DNA of 64,000 nt from Pseudoramibacter fermentans (GCA_009493725.1 VOGB01000004.1:434001-498000); one strand, 5' to 3'. Positions 14,836-23,858 are shown, counted from the first letter of the stretch. The notes: generated by a model from the letters alone, not told the origin. Made by a program: numbers and translations.

Positions 14836-16185
14836 ATGGAAGACAAACAGTACGAAGAATTACTTAAAAAAATAAAAGCCCGACAGCCGCTCAATACGGA
14901 AATCCTCGATGAGGTCATGCATTCGGCTGACATCGTCTCTGTGCTGGATGAGGATGAGATTACAGACGAAGACCTGAAATGGTTTTTCAGCGCGAACAAT
15001 AAGGAATTTTTGGCCGATGTCCTTGAGGATGCAGATGACGAGCTGCAGTCCCGCGTGGTGCATCAGCTGGATTACGCCGACATCATCAAAATTTTCTCTT
15101 ACATGCCGAAGGACGAAATCGCCGATATTTTAGGCGATCTACCCATCGGCCAGCGCAAACAGCTGCTCAACATGATGAAGGCCAGCGACAGCCGCGAATT
15201 GCGCGTGCTGCTGGGGTACCGCGACGATACGGCCGGCGGCCTGATGACCACCGAGTACATCGCTTTGTATCAGGATTTGACGATGTATCAGGCGCTAGCT
15301 AAGATCCGGGAAATTGCCCCGAAGACAGAGGTCATCAGTACAATTTTTGTATTAAACCGATCCCGCCAGCTTGTTGGCTGGGCCGATCTCCGGGATATTT
15401 TGTCGGCAGATCCGGGCCTGACGATCGGAGATATTATGGATTCCCACGTCATTACCGTCGATCCGCTCATGGACCAGGAAGACGTCGCGCAGGTTGTGAG
15501 AAAATACGACTTAACGGCGCTGGCGGTTGTCAACCGGCGCCATTCCCTTTTGGGCGTGATCACCGCTGACGATATCATGGACGTCATGGTCGACGAACAG
15601 ACCGAAGATATCCTGCACATGGGGGGCGTTTCCGGACAGGAAGAAATCGGCGGACCGATTGCCGTTTCGATCAAGCGCCGCCTGCCTTGGCTGATTGTCA
15701 ATCTTGTGACGGCGTTTATCGCCGCCTCGGCCATTTCCCTGTTTGAAGGGGTTATCGAACAGGTCGTGGCGCTTTCCTCCATCATGACGATTATCTCTGG
15801 GATGGGGGGCAACGCCGGTTCTCAGACGCTTTCCGTCGCGATTCGCGGGATTACCCTCGGCGAAATCAACTTAAAGGATGACTGGAAGCTGGTGTTCAAG
15901 GAAATTTTGCTGGGGCTGTTAGACGGTGCGTTGATCGGTTTGATTACCGGGATCATCGTGTCGCTGCGCTACGGCAACGCCTATTTGGGTGTGGTGACCA
16001 TTTTAGCGATGGTCGGCAATCTGATCATCGCGGGCATCGGCGGCTATCTGATTCCACTGATTCTCGAAAAAGCCGGGCAGGATCCGGCGCTGTCCTCGTC
16101 GATTTTCTTGACGACCCTCACCGATACCTTTGGATTTTTCATCTTTCTGGGCTTAGCACAATTGTTTTTACCGCTGTTGACATAA
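14836..16185 (+). CDS. mgtE: Magnesium transporter MgtE
   Basis: 449 residues with the normal MgtE order: N-terminal superhelical domain (about 1-130, with YADIIKIFSYMPKDEIADIL), a CBS pair (about 130-260, with TAGGLMTTEYIAL at its front and DIMDSHVITVDPLMDQEDV and LGVITADDIMDVM) and five C-terminal membrane helices (about 280-449, with GMGGNAGSQTLSVAIRGI forming the pore region). The cytosolic domains gate the channel by Mg2+. GCGGAGGCG precedes the ATG. Monocistronic; an apparent promoter follows before the next gene. Confidence 0.96.
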   Translation: MEDKQYEELLKKIKARQPLNTEILDEVMHSADIVSVLDEDEITDEDLKWFFSANNKEFLADVLEDADDELQSRVVHQLDYADIIKIFSYMPKDEIADILGDLPIGQRKQLLNMMKASDSRELRVLLGYRDDTAGGLMTTEYIALYQDLTMYQALAKIREIAPKTEVISTIFVLNRSRQLVGWADLRDILSADPGLTIGDIMDSHVITVDPLMDQEDVAQVVRKYDLTALAVVNRRHSLLGVITADDIMDVMVDEQTEDILHMGGVSGQEEIGGPIAVSIKRRLPWLIVNLVTAFIAASAISLFEGVIEQVVALSSIMTIISGMGGNAGSQTLSVAIRGITLGEINLKDDWKLVFKEILLGLLDGALIGLITGIIVSLRYGNAYLGVVTILAMVGNLIIAGIGGYLIPLILEKAGQDPALSSSIFLTTLTDTFGFFIFLGLAQLFLPLLT

Positions 16186-16254
16186 AAACAATGTCAAAAA
16201 GACAGCAGACACTGTAAAAAGAAGTAAAAATAACGTGAAAAGATTGAATCCATT

Positions 16255-16283
16255 TTGAAAAGTTGATAAGATAGGGCTATAAA
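16255..16283 (+). promoter_or_regulatory. Sigma-A-like promoter
   Basis: TTGAAA at 16255-16260, 17-nt spacer, TATAAA at 16278-16283; drives the esterase operon. Confidence 0.6.
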
Positions 16284-16306
16284 ATAATAGTGAGGACAGA
16301 TGTGAA

Positions 16307-17458
16307 ATGAAATCTTTGACGGATCAGAAAAAGCAGCAGGGAGCAAAAGAAAAAAAACGTTTTGTTTCGCCCTCCCTGTCTTTAAGTATGTCCTTCAAAA
16401 GGCAGAACAATCTGCTGCACATCTTTCTGCACGGCAAGTGGCACGGCAAAAAGACACAGATGGCCCAGAAATATATTTACAGGCGCGACGGCAGCCTGCT
16501 TCGGGTTTTAGTGGTCTGGTCCAATGAAGGCTCGGAGAAAAATGCGACGGGCCTGCTGTGGCTTCACGGCGGCGCGTACGCCTGCGGGCTGCCCGAACAG
16601 GATTACGGCCTGATGGACAGTTTCTGTGCCGACGGCAAATGCGTCGCCGTTTTGCCGGAATACCGGCTGTCGGGGGAAGCGCCTTATCCGGCTGCGCTGG
16701 AGGACGCTTATCTGGCGTTGTATTGGATGAAAGAGCACGCGAATACCCTCAGAATCAACCCAGATCAGCTTTTTGTCGGCGGCGAATCAGCGGGCGGCGG
16801 ACTGGCCACTGCGGTTTCCCTTTACGCGAGAGACCGCCGCGAGGTATCCATTGCCTTTCAGATGCCGCTTTTTCCGATGATTGACGACCAGTATCTGAAG
16901 GAAAAGGCCAAATCCTACAGGCTCAAGGATCACGAAAAGGCGAGGCTGAAGGGATGGGAAGGCTATCTAAAAAGCTTTAAAAATGCCAATATCATTCCCA
17001 TTTACGCGATCCCGGCTCGGGCGAAAATTTTGGATCATCTGCCGCCGGTGTGCACCATTGCGGGCACCGAGGGCCCGTTTTATTACGAAACGGTTAAATT
17101 CGCCAAGCGGCTCAAGGCGGCGGACGTTACGGTTTATTTCAGAACCTTTGACTGCTATTTTAAGGTATACAATTGGCTTGAATTTCCGGACCGTGCCCAT
17201 CGCGAAGCGAGACAGTTCGTTGTCGACTGTTTCCGCAGTGCGCAGAAAAATTATTTTGCGCCGCAGCCGGCCGGCATCACCCGAAAGGCGCGCAACATTG
17301 CGAGACGCCACGCCTTTTTTAACCGCCGGCGCCGCAGGATGAAGCAGGAAAACGCAAGCGTTAAGCCTTCGTCCAATGTAGACAATACAGCAACGGGTGC
17401 GGCCAAGGATACGGCTGCGAAAGCCCAAGTGAAAAAAGAAGAGGAAACAAGTTCATGA
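16307..17458 (+). CDS. Alpha/beta hydrolase (HSL-like esterase) with incomplete catalytic triad
   Basis: 383 residues. The hormone-sensitive-lipase-type fold is shown by WLHGGAY (oxyanion, residues 86-91), EYRLSGEAPYPAALEDAY, and GESAGGGLA with the nucleophile Ser161. The acid and histidine are not recognisable: the expected G-D-x-L-x-D-E stretch reads GTEGPFYYET (253-262) and the expected HGF-type motif reads CYFKVYN (283-289), with no His. The C terminus (about 315-383) is polybasic and then charged and low in complexity. Activity is therefore doubtful. First gene of an operon with two small unknown genes; it overlaps the next by 4 nt (ATGA). Confidence 0.8.
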   Translation: MKSLTDQKKQQGAKEKKRFVSPSLSLSMSFKRQNNLLHIFLHGKWHGKKTQMAQKYIYRRDGSLLRVLVVWSNEGSEKNATGLLWLHGGAYACGLPEQDYGLMDSFCADGKCVAVLPEYRLSGEAPYPAALEDAYLALYWMKEHANTLRINPDQLFVGGESAGGGLATAVSLYARDRREVSIAFQMPLFPMIDDQYLKEKAKSYRLKDHEKARLKGWEGYLKSFKNANIIPIYAIPARAKILDHLPPVCTIAGTEGPFYYETVKFAKRLKAADVTVYFRTFDCYFKVYNWLEFPDRAHREARQFVVDCFRSAQKNYFAPQPAGITRKARNIARRHAFFNRRRRRMKQENASVKPSSNVDNTATGAAKDTAAKAQVKKEEETSS

Positions 17459-17649
17459 ACGAAGAAAGAGGAGAAGCCATGCTCCGCATGCACGATCATC
17501 GCGAGGTGACGGGATTCCGTCCGGCGATCGCCTATCAGCTGCTGCCAGGGGATCCATTGATTCCCGCAGACAACGCGATGCGCAAGACCATTATGATGAA
17601 CGACGAACTCATCGAAAGAAATATTGAACAAATTAAGATTCATTTTTAA
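17455..17649 (+). CDS. Small hypothetical protein
   Basis: 64 residues, starting MNEERGEAMLRMHDHREVTG and ending ERNIEQIKIHF. No domain recognised and no membrane segment. The ATGA overlap with the esterase stop implies translational coupling, and the next gene starts 5 nt after its stop. An internal in-frame ATG at 17479 is an alternative start. Support for a real gene is the tight operon spacing, not homology. Confidence 0.55.
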   Translation: MNEERGEAMLRMHDHREVTGFRPAIAYQLLPGDPLIPADNAMRKTIMMNDELIERNIEQIKIHF

Positions 17650-17654
17650 TCGTG

Positions 17655-18104
17655 ATGAAAAAAGAACAGCCAAAACTTAAATTAATCGTAGGGCGCAACC
17701 AGGGCACCATCATTTCTCAGGAGGCCCAGAGACGCCTCGACAGCAGAATCAACACATTAATTAGGCGGATGCAGGACCCGACGGAGTCCGAAGATACGCG
17801 GGAAAAGGCGAAAGACGCCCTTAACCGCCTCATCCGAAAGGAAGAGATGAAAATCCAGCGCGTTTTCGAAAAGGGCGATGAGGATGCATCTCAGCTTCAG
17901 TGGAACATCGCGATGGCATCAAGGGATCACATCGCTGTTGATGAAGGTTTTCTGTACCGGCAGATGGAGCGGATCAGGAGCGACAACGAATCGGCGCAGA
18001 TGCTGCTCGAGAATCTCGGGCGGGCCAGATGGGCCATAAGGCGGTGGGAAAGGGCGCACCTATTGAGTGAAGATGGCCTGAAAGTTAAAAGCGAAACGCC
18101 GTAA
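17655..18104 (+). CDS. Hypothetical helical protein
   Basis: 149 residues, rich in charged residues and predicted mostly helical: ISQEAQRRLDSRINTLIRRM, then REKAKDALNRLIRKEEMK and ENLGRARWAIRRWERAHLL. No family recognised. A GTG three nucleotides before the ATG is an alternative start. No clear ribosome binding site is seen, so translation may depend on coupling to the upstream small gene. Last gene before a strong terminator. Confidence 0.6.
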   Translation: MKKEQPKLKLIVGRNQGTIISQEAQRRLDSRINTLIRRMQDPTESEDTREKAKDALNRLIRKEEMKIQRVFEKGDEDASQLQWNIAMASRDHIAVDEGFLYRQMERIRSDNESAQMLLENLGRARWAIRRWERAHLLSEDGLKVKSETP

Positions 18105-18117
18105 TGCGTACATATAA

Positions 18118-18166
18118 AACACCCCGGCAATGATCGTAGTTTTTTTACAATCATTGCCGGGGTGTT
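18118..18166. terminator. Bidirectional terminator
   Basis: Long stem AACACCCCGGCAATGAT / ATCATTGCCGGGGTGTT (17 bp) around a T-rich loop; serves the operon on + and the 74-residue gene on -. Confidence 0.85.
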
Positions 18167-18188
18167 TTGGTTTGTTTTGTGATGAAAC

Positions 18189-18413
18189 TTAATTGGATTC
18201 GAGGGAGAAGAGCGTCTCCTCGTCGTTGACAAAAAGATTGAGGTTTTCCATTTCGGCGTAGGCCTTAAAGAAAGCCGTCACCCGCGAATCAGCATTGTCG
18301 ACCGTGAAAAACAGCCCGCTTCCGCAGGTATCGTGGACGTGCACCGACACGTTTAAATGGGATGCGATCACTTTTTTGATGCGGCTCGCATCGATAATGG
18401 ATATTGCTGCCAT
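18189..18413 (-). CDS. Small conserved-looking protein, possibly RDAC-type
   Basis: 74 residues: begins MAAISIIDASRIKKVIASHL, with VHVHDTCGSGLFFTVDN in the middle and a hydrophilic end. The HDTCG segment resembles the RDACG motif of small clostridial proteins of unknown function, but I am not sure of this. The ATG has a GAGGTT site upstream. Single gene, ending at the bidirectional hairpin. Confidence 0.6.
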   Translation of the reverse strand: MAAISIIDASRIKKVIASHLNVSVHVHDTCGSGLFFTVDNADSRVTAFFKAYAEMENLNLFVNDEETLFSLESN

Positions 18414-18488
18414 ATTGATATAACCTCCAATTTAATTCGATTATAAAAAGAATTAAAAGGACTGTCAAGGCAGAATCTTGCGCTGGTG

Positions 18489-18517
18489 TTGCGAAATCAT
18501 GGCGGGACCTTTATAAT
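18489..18517 (+). promoter_or_regulatory. Sigma-A-like promoter for the glutaredoxin gene
   Basis: TTGCGA at 18489-18494, 17-nt spacer, TATAAT at 18512-18517. Confidence 0.65.
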
Positions 18518-18580
18518 ATAATTATAATATAAAAACAATAAAAGCCTGAAATGATGAATTCAACGAAAGGAGTGTGAATC

Positions 18581-18907
18581 ATGATCAAAATTTTTGGCAT
18601 GGAACAATGTCCGCACTGCAGAAGATGCAAGGGCGAATTTGATGGGCGGGCCATTGCTTATGAATTTGTGGATATTTCCCGACTGGAAAATTTAAAAACC
18701 TTCGTCAAGCTCAGGGACACCCAGCCGACCTTTGAAGGCATTCGCGGAACGGAATCGATCGGCATCCCAGCGCTGGTTTTTGAAGACGGCAGTGTCCGCA
18801 GAGATTGGCAGGCTTACTTAAATGAAGTCTCTGGTGACGCCGACGATACGGATGTTCCCGAGGAATCGGAAGGCGCCGCGTGTGCTTTAGATGGAAGCGG
18901 CTGTTAG
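18581..18907 (+). CDS. Glutaredoxin-family protein
   Basis: 108 residues with a thioredoxin-fold start MIKIFGMEQCPHCRRCK, giving a CPHC redox pair at 10 and 13 with a further Cys16, and GIPALVFEDGSV as the cis-Pro region. The last 25 residues form an acidic tail ending CALDGSGC, adding two cysteines that could bind metal or resolve disulfides. Glutaredoxin-like proteins of this kind are common in Clostridia. AAAGGAGTG precedes the ATG. Single gene with its own promoter. Confidence 0.85.
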   Translation: MIKIFGMEQCPHCRRCKGEFDGRAIAYEFVDISRLENLKTFVKLRDTQPTFEGIRGTESIGIPALVFEDGSVRRDWQAYLNEVSGDADDTDVPEESEGAACALDGSGC

Positions 18908-19064
18908 GCGTAATCTCACTTGACAATAAATAACAAATTGAGCAAGGCGGTATCGTCTTGCTTTTTTATGTGGAAAAATAATATTTTTCTTTTTTTATAA
19001 CGAAAAGTCGTATAAAATAAAAAGAGTTATTAAAGAAAGACTTAATAAAGAAAGGGGTTATGGT

Positions 19065-20615
19065 ATGTTTTATGGAACCTGGTGGTCGTTGGTGCCGCCA
19101 CTGGTCGCGATTATTTTGGCACTGGTCACCAAAGAGGTCTACGTGTCTTTGTTTTGCGGCGTGTTTTTAGGCGCTTTGTTTGTTGGAGATTTTCATTTGT
19201 GGAAGGCCTTTACCGTTTTCCTGAATACGATGGTCAAAAGCATCGATTTGAAAATCATTATTTTCGATGTGCTGCTCGGCATGATCGTCGTTTTAATGGG
19301 GCGAAGCGGCGGTACGGCGGCCTACGGACGCTGGGCGACAAAGAAAATTAAGAATAAACGTCAGGCGGAAATTACAACGAGTCTGCTCGGTGTTTTGATT
19401 TTTGTCGACGACTATTTCAACTGCCTGACTGTCGGTTCGGTCATGCGTCCAGTCACCGATAAATTCAAGGTGTCCCGCGCGAAGCTGGCCTACATCATCG
19501 ACGCGACCGCCGCACCGGTGTGTATCCTCGCGCCGATTTCATCTTGGGCGGCTGCGGTGAACTCCTACGTGCCCAAGGGCAGTGTCATCAACGGCTTTCA
19601 GCTTTTTGTTAGTACGATTCCTTTTAATTTGTACGCGATTTTGACGCTGTTTATGGTGTTTTACACCTCGGCACGGGGCATTGATTTCGGCTTAATGGCG
19701 AAGCATGAACGCAACGCGGAAAACGGCGACTTGTTCACCTCCTTTGCCGATGAATTTAAGGATGAAATCGAACAGGAACAGAAAAACGTCAACCCCAACG
19801 GCACCGTGAAGGATTTGATCCTGCCGATGATCGTGATGATCGGTACAGCTGTCGGCGCGATGATTTACACTGGTTTTTTGAGCGGCGCTAAAAACGCGGC
19901 GGAAGCCTTTGCCAATTGCGACGTCGAAACGGCGCTGGTTTTCTCGATGATCGTGACGATCGTGTTTATCGCACTGCTTTACTTGCCGAGAAAGCTCGTT
20001 TCTTTCAGTGAAATGATGGAAGCGCTGCCGGAAGGGGCCAAAATGATGATTCCGGCGATTTTGATTCTGACCTTTGCCTGGACTTTAAAGGGCATTACAG
20101 ACCGCCTCGGCATCGGCCAATTTTTCAGCACGACGCTGAACCTGTCGACGACTGGAGTTGCCTTCATTCCAGTGATTATCTTCTTCATCGCAATCTTCAT
20201 CTCGTTTTCGACCGGGACCTCTTGGGGAACGTTTTCGATTTTGGTGCCGATTGCCATTTCGATTTTCAATAATCACAATACCGAAATGATGATCATTACG
20301 GTCGCGGCGATTTTGGCTGGCGCGGTGTGCGGCGATCACGTCTCTCCGATTTCAGATACGACAATCATGTCGTCCGCTGGCGCACAGTGCCACCATTTGA
20401 ACCACGTCTCAACGCAGCTGCAGTACGCAGTTCCCGTCGTGCTGTCCTGCGGCGTCGGCTTTGTCATTGCCGGTTTCTGCCGGAATTGGTGGCTGCCACT
20501 GATCGTCGGGGTATGTGTGCTCTTGGGAATACTGACACTGATTATGAAATATTCAGGCAATAACGGCGAAACAATTTCAAAATTTGAACGCCGACTCGAA
20601 AAGGGCAATGTCTAA
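19065..20615 (+). CDS. NhaC-family Na+/H+ antiporter
   Basis: 516 residues with about 11-12 hydrophobic helices. NhaC/IT-superfamily motifs: GVLIFVDDYFNCLTVGSVM, APVCILAPISSWAA, FSTGTSWGTFSILVPI and AGAVCGDHVSPISDTTIMSS. These are diagnostic of the Na+/H+ antiporter NhaC family, which expels sodium and imports protons. AAAGGGG precedes the ATG. The following C39-type peptidase gene starts 15 nt after its stop, so the two are likely co-transcribed. Confidence 0.93.
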   Translation: MFYGTWWSLVPPLVAIILALVTKEVYVSLFCGVFLGALFVGDFHLWKAFTVFLNTMVKSIDLKIIIFDVLLGMIVVLMGRSGGTAAYGRWATKKIKNKRQAEITTSLLGVLIFVDDYFNCLTVGSVMRPVTDKFKVSRAKLAYIIDATAAPVCILAPISSWAAAVNSYVPKGSVINGFQLFVSTIPFNLYAILTLFMVFYTSARGIDFGLMAKHERNAENGDLFTSFADEFKDEIEQEQKNVNPNGTVKDLILPMIVMIGTAVGAMIYTGFLSGAKNAAEAFANCDVETALVFSMIVTIVFIALLYLPRKLVSFSEMMEALPEGAKMMIPAILILTFAWTLKGITDRLGIGQFFSTTLNLSTTGVAFIPVIIFFIAIFISFSTGTSWGTFSILVPIAISIFNNHNTEMMIITVAAILAGAVCGDHVSPISDTTIMSSAGAQCHHLNHVSTQLQYAVPVVLSCGVGFVIAGFCRNWWLPLIVGVCVLLGILTLIMKYSGNNGETISKFERRLEKGNV

Positions 20616-20630
20616 AAGGTAAAACTTAAA

Positions 20631-21284
20631 TTGAAAAAGAAATTGACCGTGCCGTTGATCGACCAAACCGACCGCTGGCCCACCGGGTGCGAATCGGTAT
20701 CCGCCGTGATGGTACTGAAATATTTGGGAATCGACATCTCAGTCGACCGATTTATTCAAGATTTTTTGCCCAAACGTCCGATGTACTTGACAAAAAGCGC
20801 AGCATTAGTCGGTGACGTGTGTATCGGCACCGGTCCGGATCCTGACGAATATTTTGCGGGCGATCCCTACAGCGAAGCGGCCTTTGGCTGCTACCCAGGC
20901 GTGATCGTGAAGGCCTGCAACGCCGTTTTTAAAAGCTTCGGCGCGCCTTTGCGCGCGGTGGACGTGACAGGCGCAGGCGCCGAGGTGTACCGCCGATCGA
21001 TCGACAATGGAATGCCGGTGATTTATTGGGCGACCCTCTGCTTTGAGCCGGCCGTGTACGGGCCGAAATGGCAGATCGCGGGCACTGGACGTACGCTGAC
21101 CTGGCATAGCCGCGAGCACTGCCTGGTCTTGACCGGGTACGATGACGAAAACAATTTGTTTTTTTTCAACGATCCGTGGGACCACCACGGAGAGATTGCA
21201 GTTTCGCAGGCCCTCTGCGAAAAGCGGCACCTGGAGCAGGGCGGACGCGCCGTTTTAATCGAACAGATAAAAAAATTCGTCTAA
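20631..21284 (+). CDS. C39-like cysteine peptidase
   Basis: 217 residues. A papain-type layout: PTGCESVSAVMVLKYLG with the candidate nucleophile Cys20, WHSREHCLVLTGYDD with the catalytic His near residue 162, and FFNDPWDHHGEIAV with the third residue. This fits the C39_2/BtrH-like group. No signal peptide or membrane segment, so it seems cytosolic, unlike secreted bacteriocin-processing C39 proteins. Start is TTG 20631 after AAAAGGTAAA. The antiporter precedes it; a bile salt hydrolase follows under its own promoter. Confidence 0.8.
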   Translation: MKKKLTVPLIDQTDRWPTGCESVSAVMVLKYLGIDISVDRFIQDFLPKRPMYLTKSAALVGDVCIGTGPDPDEYFAGDPYSEAAFGCYPGVIVKACNAVFKSFGAPLRAVDVTGAGAEVYRRSIDNGMPVIYWATLCFEPAVYGPKWQIAGTGRTLTWHSREHCLVLTGYDDENNLFFFNDPWDHHGEIAVSQALCEKRHLEQGGRAVLIEQIKKFV

Positions 21285-21363
21285 TGATGATAAGATTTTG
21301 CCTCGCAGACTATTCGCGGCGGAACGTGTTAAAATAAGTCTAAGATGAAAGGGGACTAACAAC

Positions 21364-22341
21364 ATGTGTACCGCGATTAGTTATCAGACGAAGGATCATT
21401 ATTTCGGCAGAAATCTTGATCTGGAAATATCTTTCGGAGAATCTGTGGTGGTGACACCTCGGCATTATCATTGGCATTTTAGAGAAGCAGCAGACCGCGA
21501 CGACAGCTACGCCATCATTGGCATGGCCACAGTCGAGGAGGGTATGCCGCTTTACTACGACGGCACGAACGAAAAGGGCCTCAGCATGGCCGGTCTGAAT
21601 TTCGCCGGCAACGCCCATTATTTCAGTCAGGCGGAAGCCGGCAAAAACGGCATCGCCTCCTTTGAAATGATTCCGTGGGTGCTGGGACAGTGCGCGGACT
21701 TGGACGAAGCGAAGGCGTGCATTGAAAATTTGACCGTGCTGGACACGCGGTTTAATGACCGCCTGCCGGTGTCCACGCTACATTGGCTCGTGGCTGACCC
21801 GTCGGGGGCGTTTGTCGTTGAATCCGTCGCAGACGGTCTGCATATTTACGACGATCCAGTCGGCGCGCTGACCAACAATCCGCCGTTTCCGACACAGCTC
21901 TTTGGGCTCAACAATTATCGTCAGCTCACGGCGGGGGTGCCGGAAAACCATTTCGCGAAAGGGCTCGACCTGGATTTGTACAGCCGCGGCATGGGCGCCA
22001 TCGGTCTGCCGGGGGATTTGTCCTCGGCGTCGCGTTTTGCGAAGGTCGTGTTTACGAAGCTCAATTCCAAATGCGGCTCGAGAGAAGAGGAAAGTGTCAG
22101 CCAGTTTTTCCATATTTTGGGTTCCGTCGAACAGCAGCGGGGCTGCTGCGATCTCGGCAACGATCAATACGAATACACGATTTACTCGTCGTGCTGCAAT
22201 ACCGATACCGGCGTTTACTATTACAAGACCTACGACAACAGCCGGATTACTAAGGTCGACATGCACCGCGAAGATCTGGACGGTGATAAATGGCAGAGCT
22301 ATCCACTTTTAATGGGTGAGGACATTCAAGCACAAAATTAA
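21364..22341 (+). CDS. bsh: Bile salt hydrolase (choloylglycine hydrolase family)
   Basis: 325 residues of the Ntn-hydrolase choloylglycine family. After removal of Met1 the catalytic Cys2 is exposed (MCTAISYQTKDHYFGRNLD). The BSH residues line up with known numbering: Cys2, Arg16, Asp19, Asn79 (MAGLNFAG), Asn171 (LTNNPPFP) and Arg224 (SASRF). It hydrolyses the amide of glycine- or taurine-conjugated bile acids in the cytosol. The loop YSRGMG (206-211) contains Ser-Arg-Gly. The ATG follows AAAGGGGAC, and an extended -10 (TGTTAAAAT, 21327-21335) lies 29 nt upstream. Penicillin V acylase is the main alternative. Confidence 0.88.
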   Translation: MCTAISYQTKDHYFGRNLDLEISFGESVVVTPRHYHWHFREAADRDDSYAIIGMATVEEGMPLYYDGTNEKGLSMAGLNFAGNAHYFSQAEAGKNGIASFEMIPWVLGQCADLDEAKACIENLTVLDTRFNDRLPVSTLHWLVADPSGAFVVESVADGLHIYDDPVGALTNNPPFPTQLFGLNNYRQLTAGVPENHFAKGLDLDLYSRGMGAIGLPGDLSSASRFAKVVFTKLNSKCGSREEESVSQFFHILGSVEQQRGCCDLGNDQYEYTIYSSCCNTDTGVYYYKTYDNSRITKVDMHREDLDGDKWQSYPLLMGEDIQAQN

Positions 22342-22350
22342 AGTAAAATT

Positions 22351-22390
22351 AAAAAGTCTTTCAGATGAAATTCATTCTGAAAGACTTTTT
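22351..22390. terminator. Bidirectional terminator between bsh and rpoN
   Basis: AAAAAGTCTTTCAGA / TCTGAAAGACTTTTT with inner TGAA/TTCA pairs; T-runs on both strands. Confidence 0.9.
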
Positions 22391-22395
22391 TGTTG

Positions 22396-23790
22396 TTAAT
22401 GGAAGCGTTTGGATTTGGCGGGAATGCCCAGCTCCGTTCTGTATTTGGCAACGGTCCGCCGCGAGATCTCGACGCCTTTGGTGCTGAGCTTTTCTGTGAT
22501 GGCTTGATCGCTCAGAGGCGCCATCGGATCCTCTTCTTGAATAATCTGGCGAATAGCCTCGTGCACCGCGTCGACAGAGACGCGGCTGTCACCCGGAAGG
22601 CCGGCGGCGAAGAAACGCTTCAGCGGGAAGGTGCCCCGCGGCGTGCGAATCGCTTTGTCTTTGACGGAGCGGCTGATTGTCGAAGGGTGCACCCCGGTCA
22701 TGTCGGCGATTTGGTCCAGCGTCATCGGCTTGAGCAGTTTAGAACGGCTTAAAAAGTAATCCTTTTGAAATTCAGCAATGGCGGTGATCGTTTGAGTCAG
22801 GGTGCGCCGGCGCATGTCGATGCAGTCCATCAGGAAGCACGCTTTGTTGAGGCCATTTTCAAGGTAGGCCTGCGCCTGCTCGGAGTCAGTCTGTTTTAAA
22901 AGATTGTAATAAAACGGACTGATGTGCAGGTGGGGCGCGCCGAGGTCGTTGATGTGCACGGTGAGCTGGCCGTCGATCCATTCGATGCTGCCGTCGGGTA
23001 CGATGTAGGCGTTGGGCTCCTCCTTGTCGAAGACACTGCCCGGGCGCGGGTTGAGTTCCTTGAGCATCATTTTGAAATCGGCGATGCTTTTTTCCGTGTG
23101 ACCGGTGGCCTTAGCGACCTTTTTGAAAGCGTTGTTCGCGATGTCCAGCAGCCAGTCGTCGATGAGCATTTGTCTTTCAGGCGTCCACAAATCGTTGGCT
23201 TTGAGCTGAAGGCTTAGGCATTCGCCGATGCCGCGCGCGCCGACGCCCGGCGGGTCGAAGGTCTGAATCATCTTCAGAACGGCCTCGAGCTCGGAGACGG
23301 ACAGGCCGAGATCGGCTGCAGCCTGGTCGGCGTCCATCCACAAATATCCGTCCTCGTCGATGTGATCGATGATATATGCCCCTGGCTTCTGGGGGATGTC
23401 GGTGCGCAGGCGCAGCTGCAGCCGTAAATAAACGTCCAGAGAAATGTCGCTGTGGCGGGCCTTCTGAAGCGGGTCCGGCAGCTCGGAAAAATCCGGGCGG
23501 GCCAGATCGCCCTTGATCGACCCGTTCTGCAGGCTTTCGTAGTATTCCTGCCAATCCATTGTATCGCTCGCCGCGACGTCGGTGTCTGGCGCTTTGTCCA
23601 TACTTTGGCTTTCGGCGCTCAGCGGGTCTTCATCCATAGACAGCATCGGGTTTTCCAGCATCGCCTCTTCTACAGTATTTTTGATTTGTAGGCTGTTCAT
23701 CTGCAGAATCTCAATGGCTTCGCGCATTTTCGGCGTTAAGGCCAGCTTCTGCGATGTTTTGATATCGAGATCCAAACGGTTAAATTTCAT
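22396..23790 (-). CDS. rpoN: RNA polymerase sigma-54 factor RpoN
   Basis: 464 residues. Region I is glutamine/leucine-rich (KTSQKLALTPKMREAIEILQ, then MNSLQIKNTVEEAMLENPML), as needed for activator control; the core-binding and DNA-binding regions follow, and the RpoN box reads SRRTVAKYR near the C terminus. It directs RNA polymerase to -24/-12 promoters, which need an enhancer-binding ATPase. ATG 23790 with GAGGA upstream is preferred over GTG 23802. No enhancer-binding protein lies in the window. Confidence 0.95.
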   Translation of the reverse strand: MKFNRLDLDIKTSQKLALTPKMREAIEILQMNSLQIKNTVEEAMLENPMLSMDEDPLSAESQSMDKAPDTDVAASDTMDWQEYYESLQNGSIKGDLARPDFSELPDPLQKARHSDISLDVYLRLQLRLRTDIPQKPGAYIIDHIDEDGYLWMDADQAAADLGLSVSELEAVLKMIQTFDPPGVGARGIGECLSLQLKANDLWTPERQMLIDDWLLDIANNAFKKVAKATGHTEKSIADFKMMLKELNPRPGSVFDKEEPNAYIVPDGSIEWIDGQLTVHINDLGAPHLHISPFYYNLLKQTDSEQAQAYLENGLNKACFLMDCIDMRRRTLTQTITAIAEFQKDYFLSRSKLLKPMTLDQIADMTGVHPSTISRSVKDKAIRTPRGTFPLKRFFAAGLPGDSRVSVDAVHEAIRQIIQEEDPMAPLSDQAITEKLSTKGVEISRRTVAKYRTELGIPAKSKRFH

Positions 23791-23858
23791 ATATTTCCTC
23801 ACTTCTTCTACTTTTAATTTATCACATCACACTGTAAAAAAAACCAAATACAGAAAAT

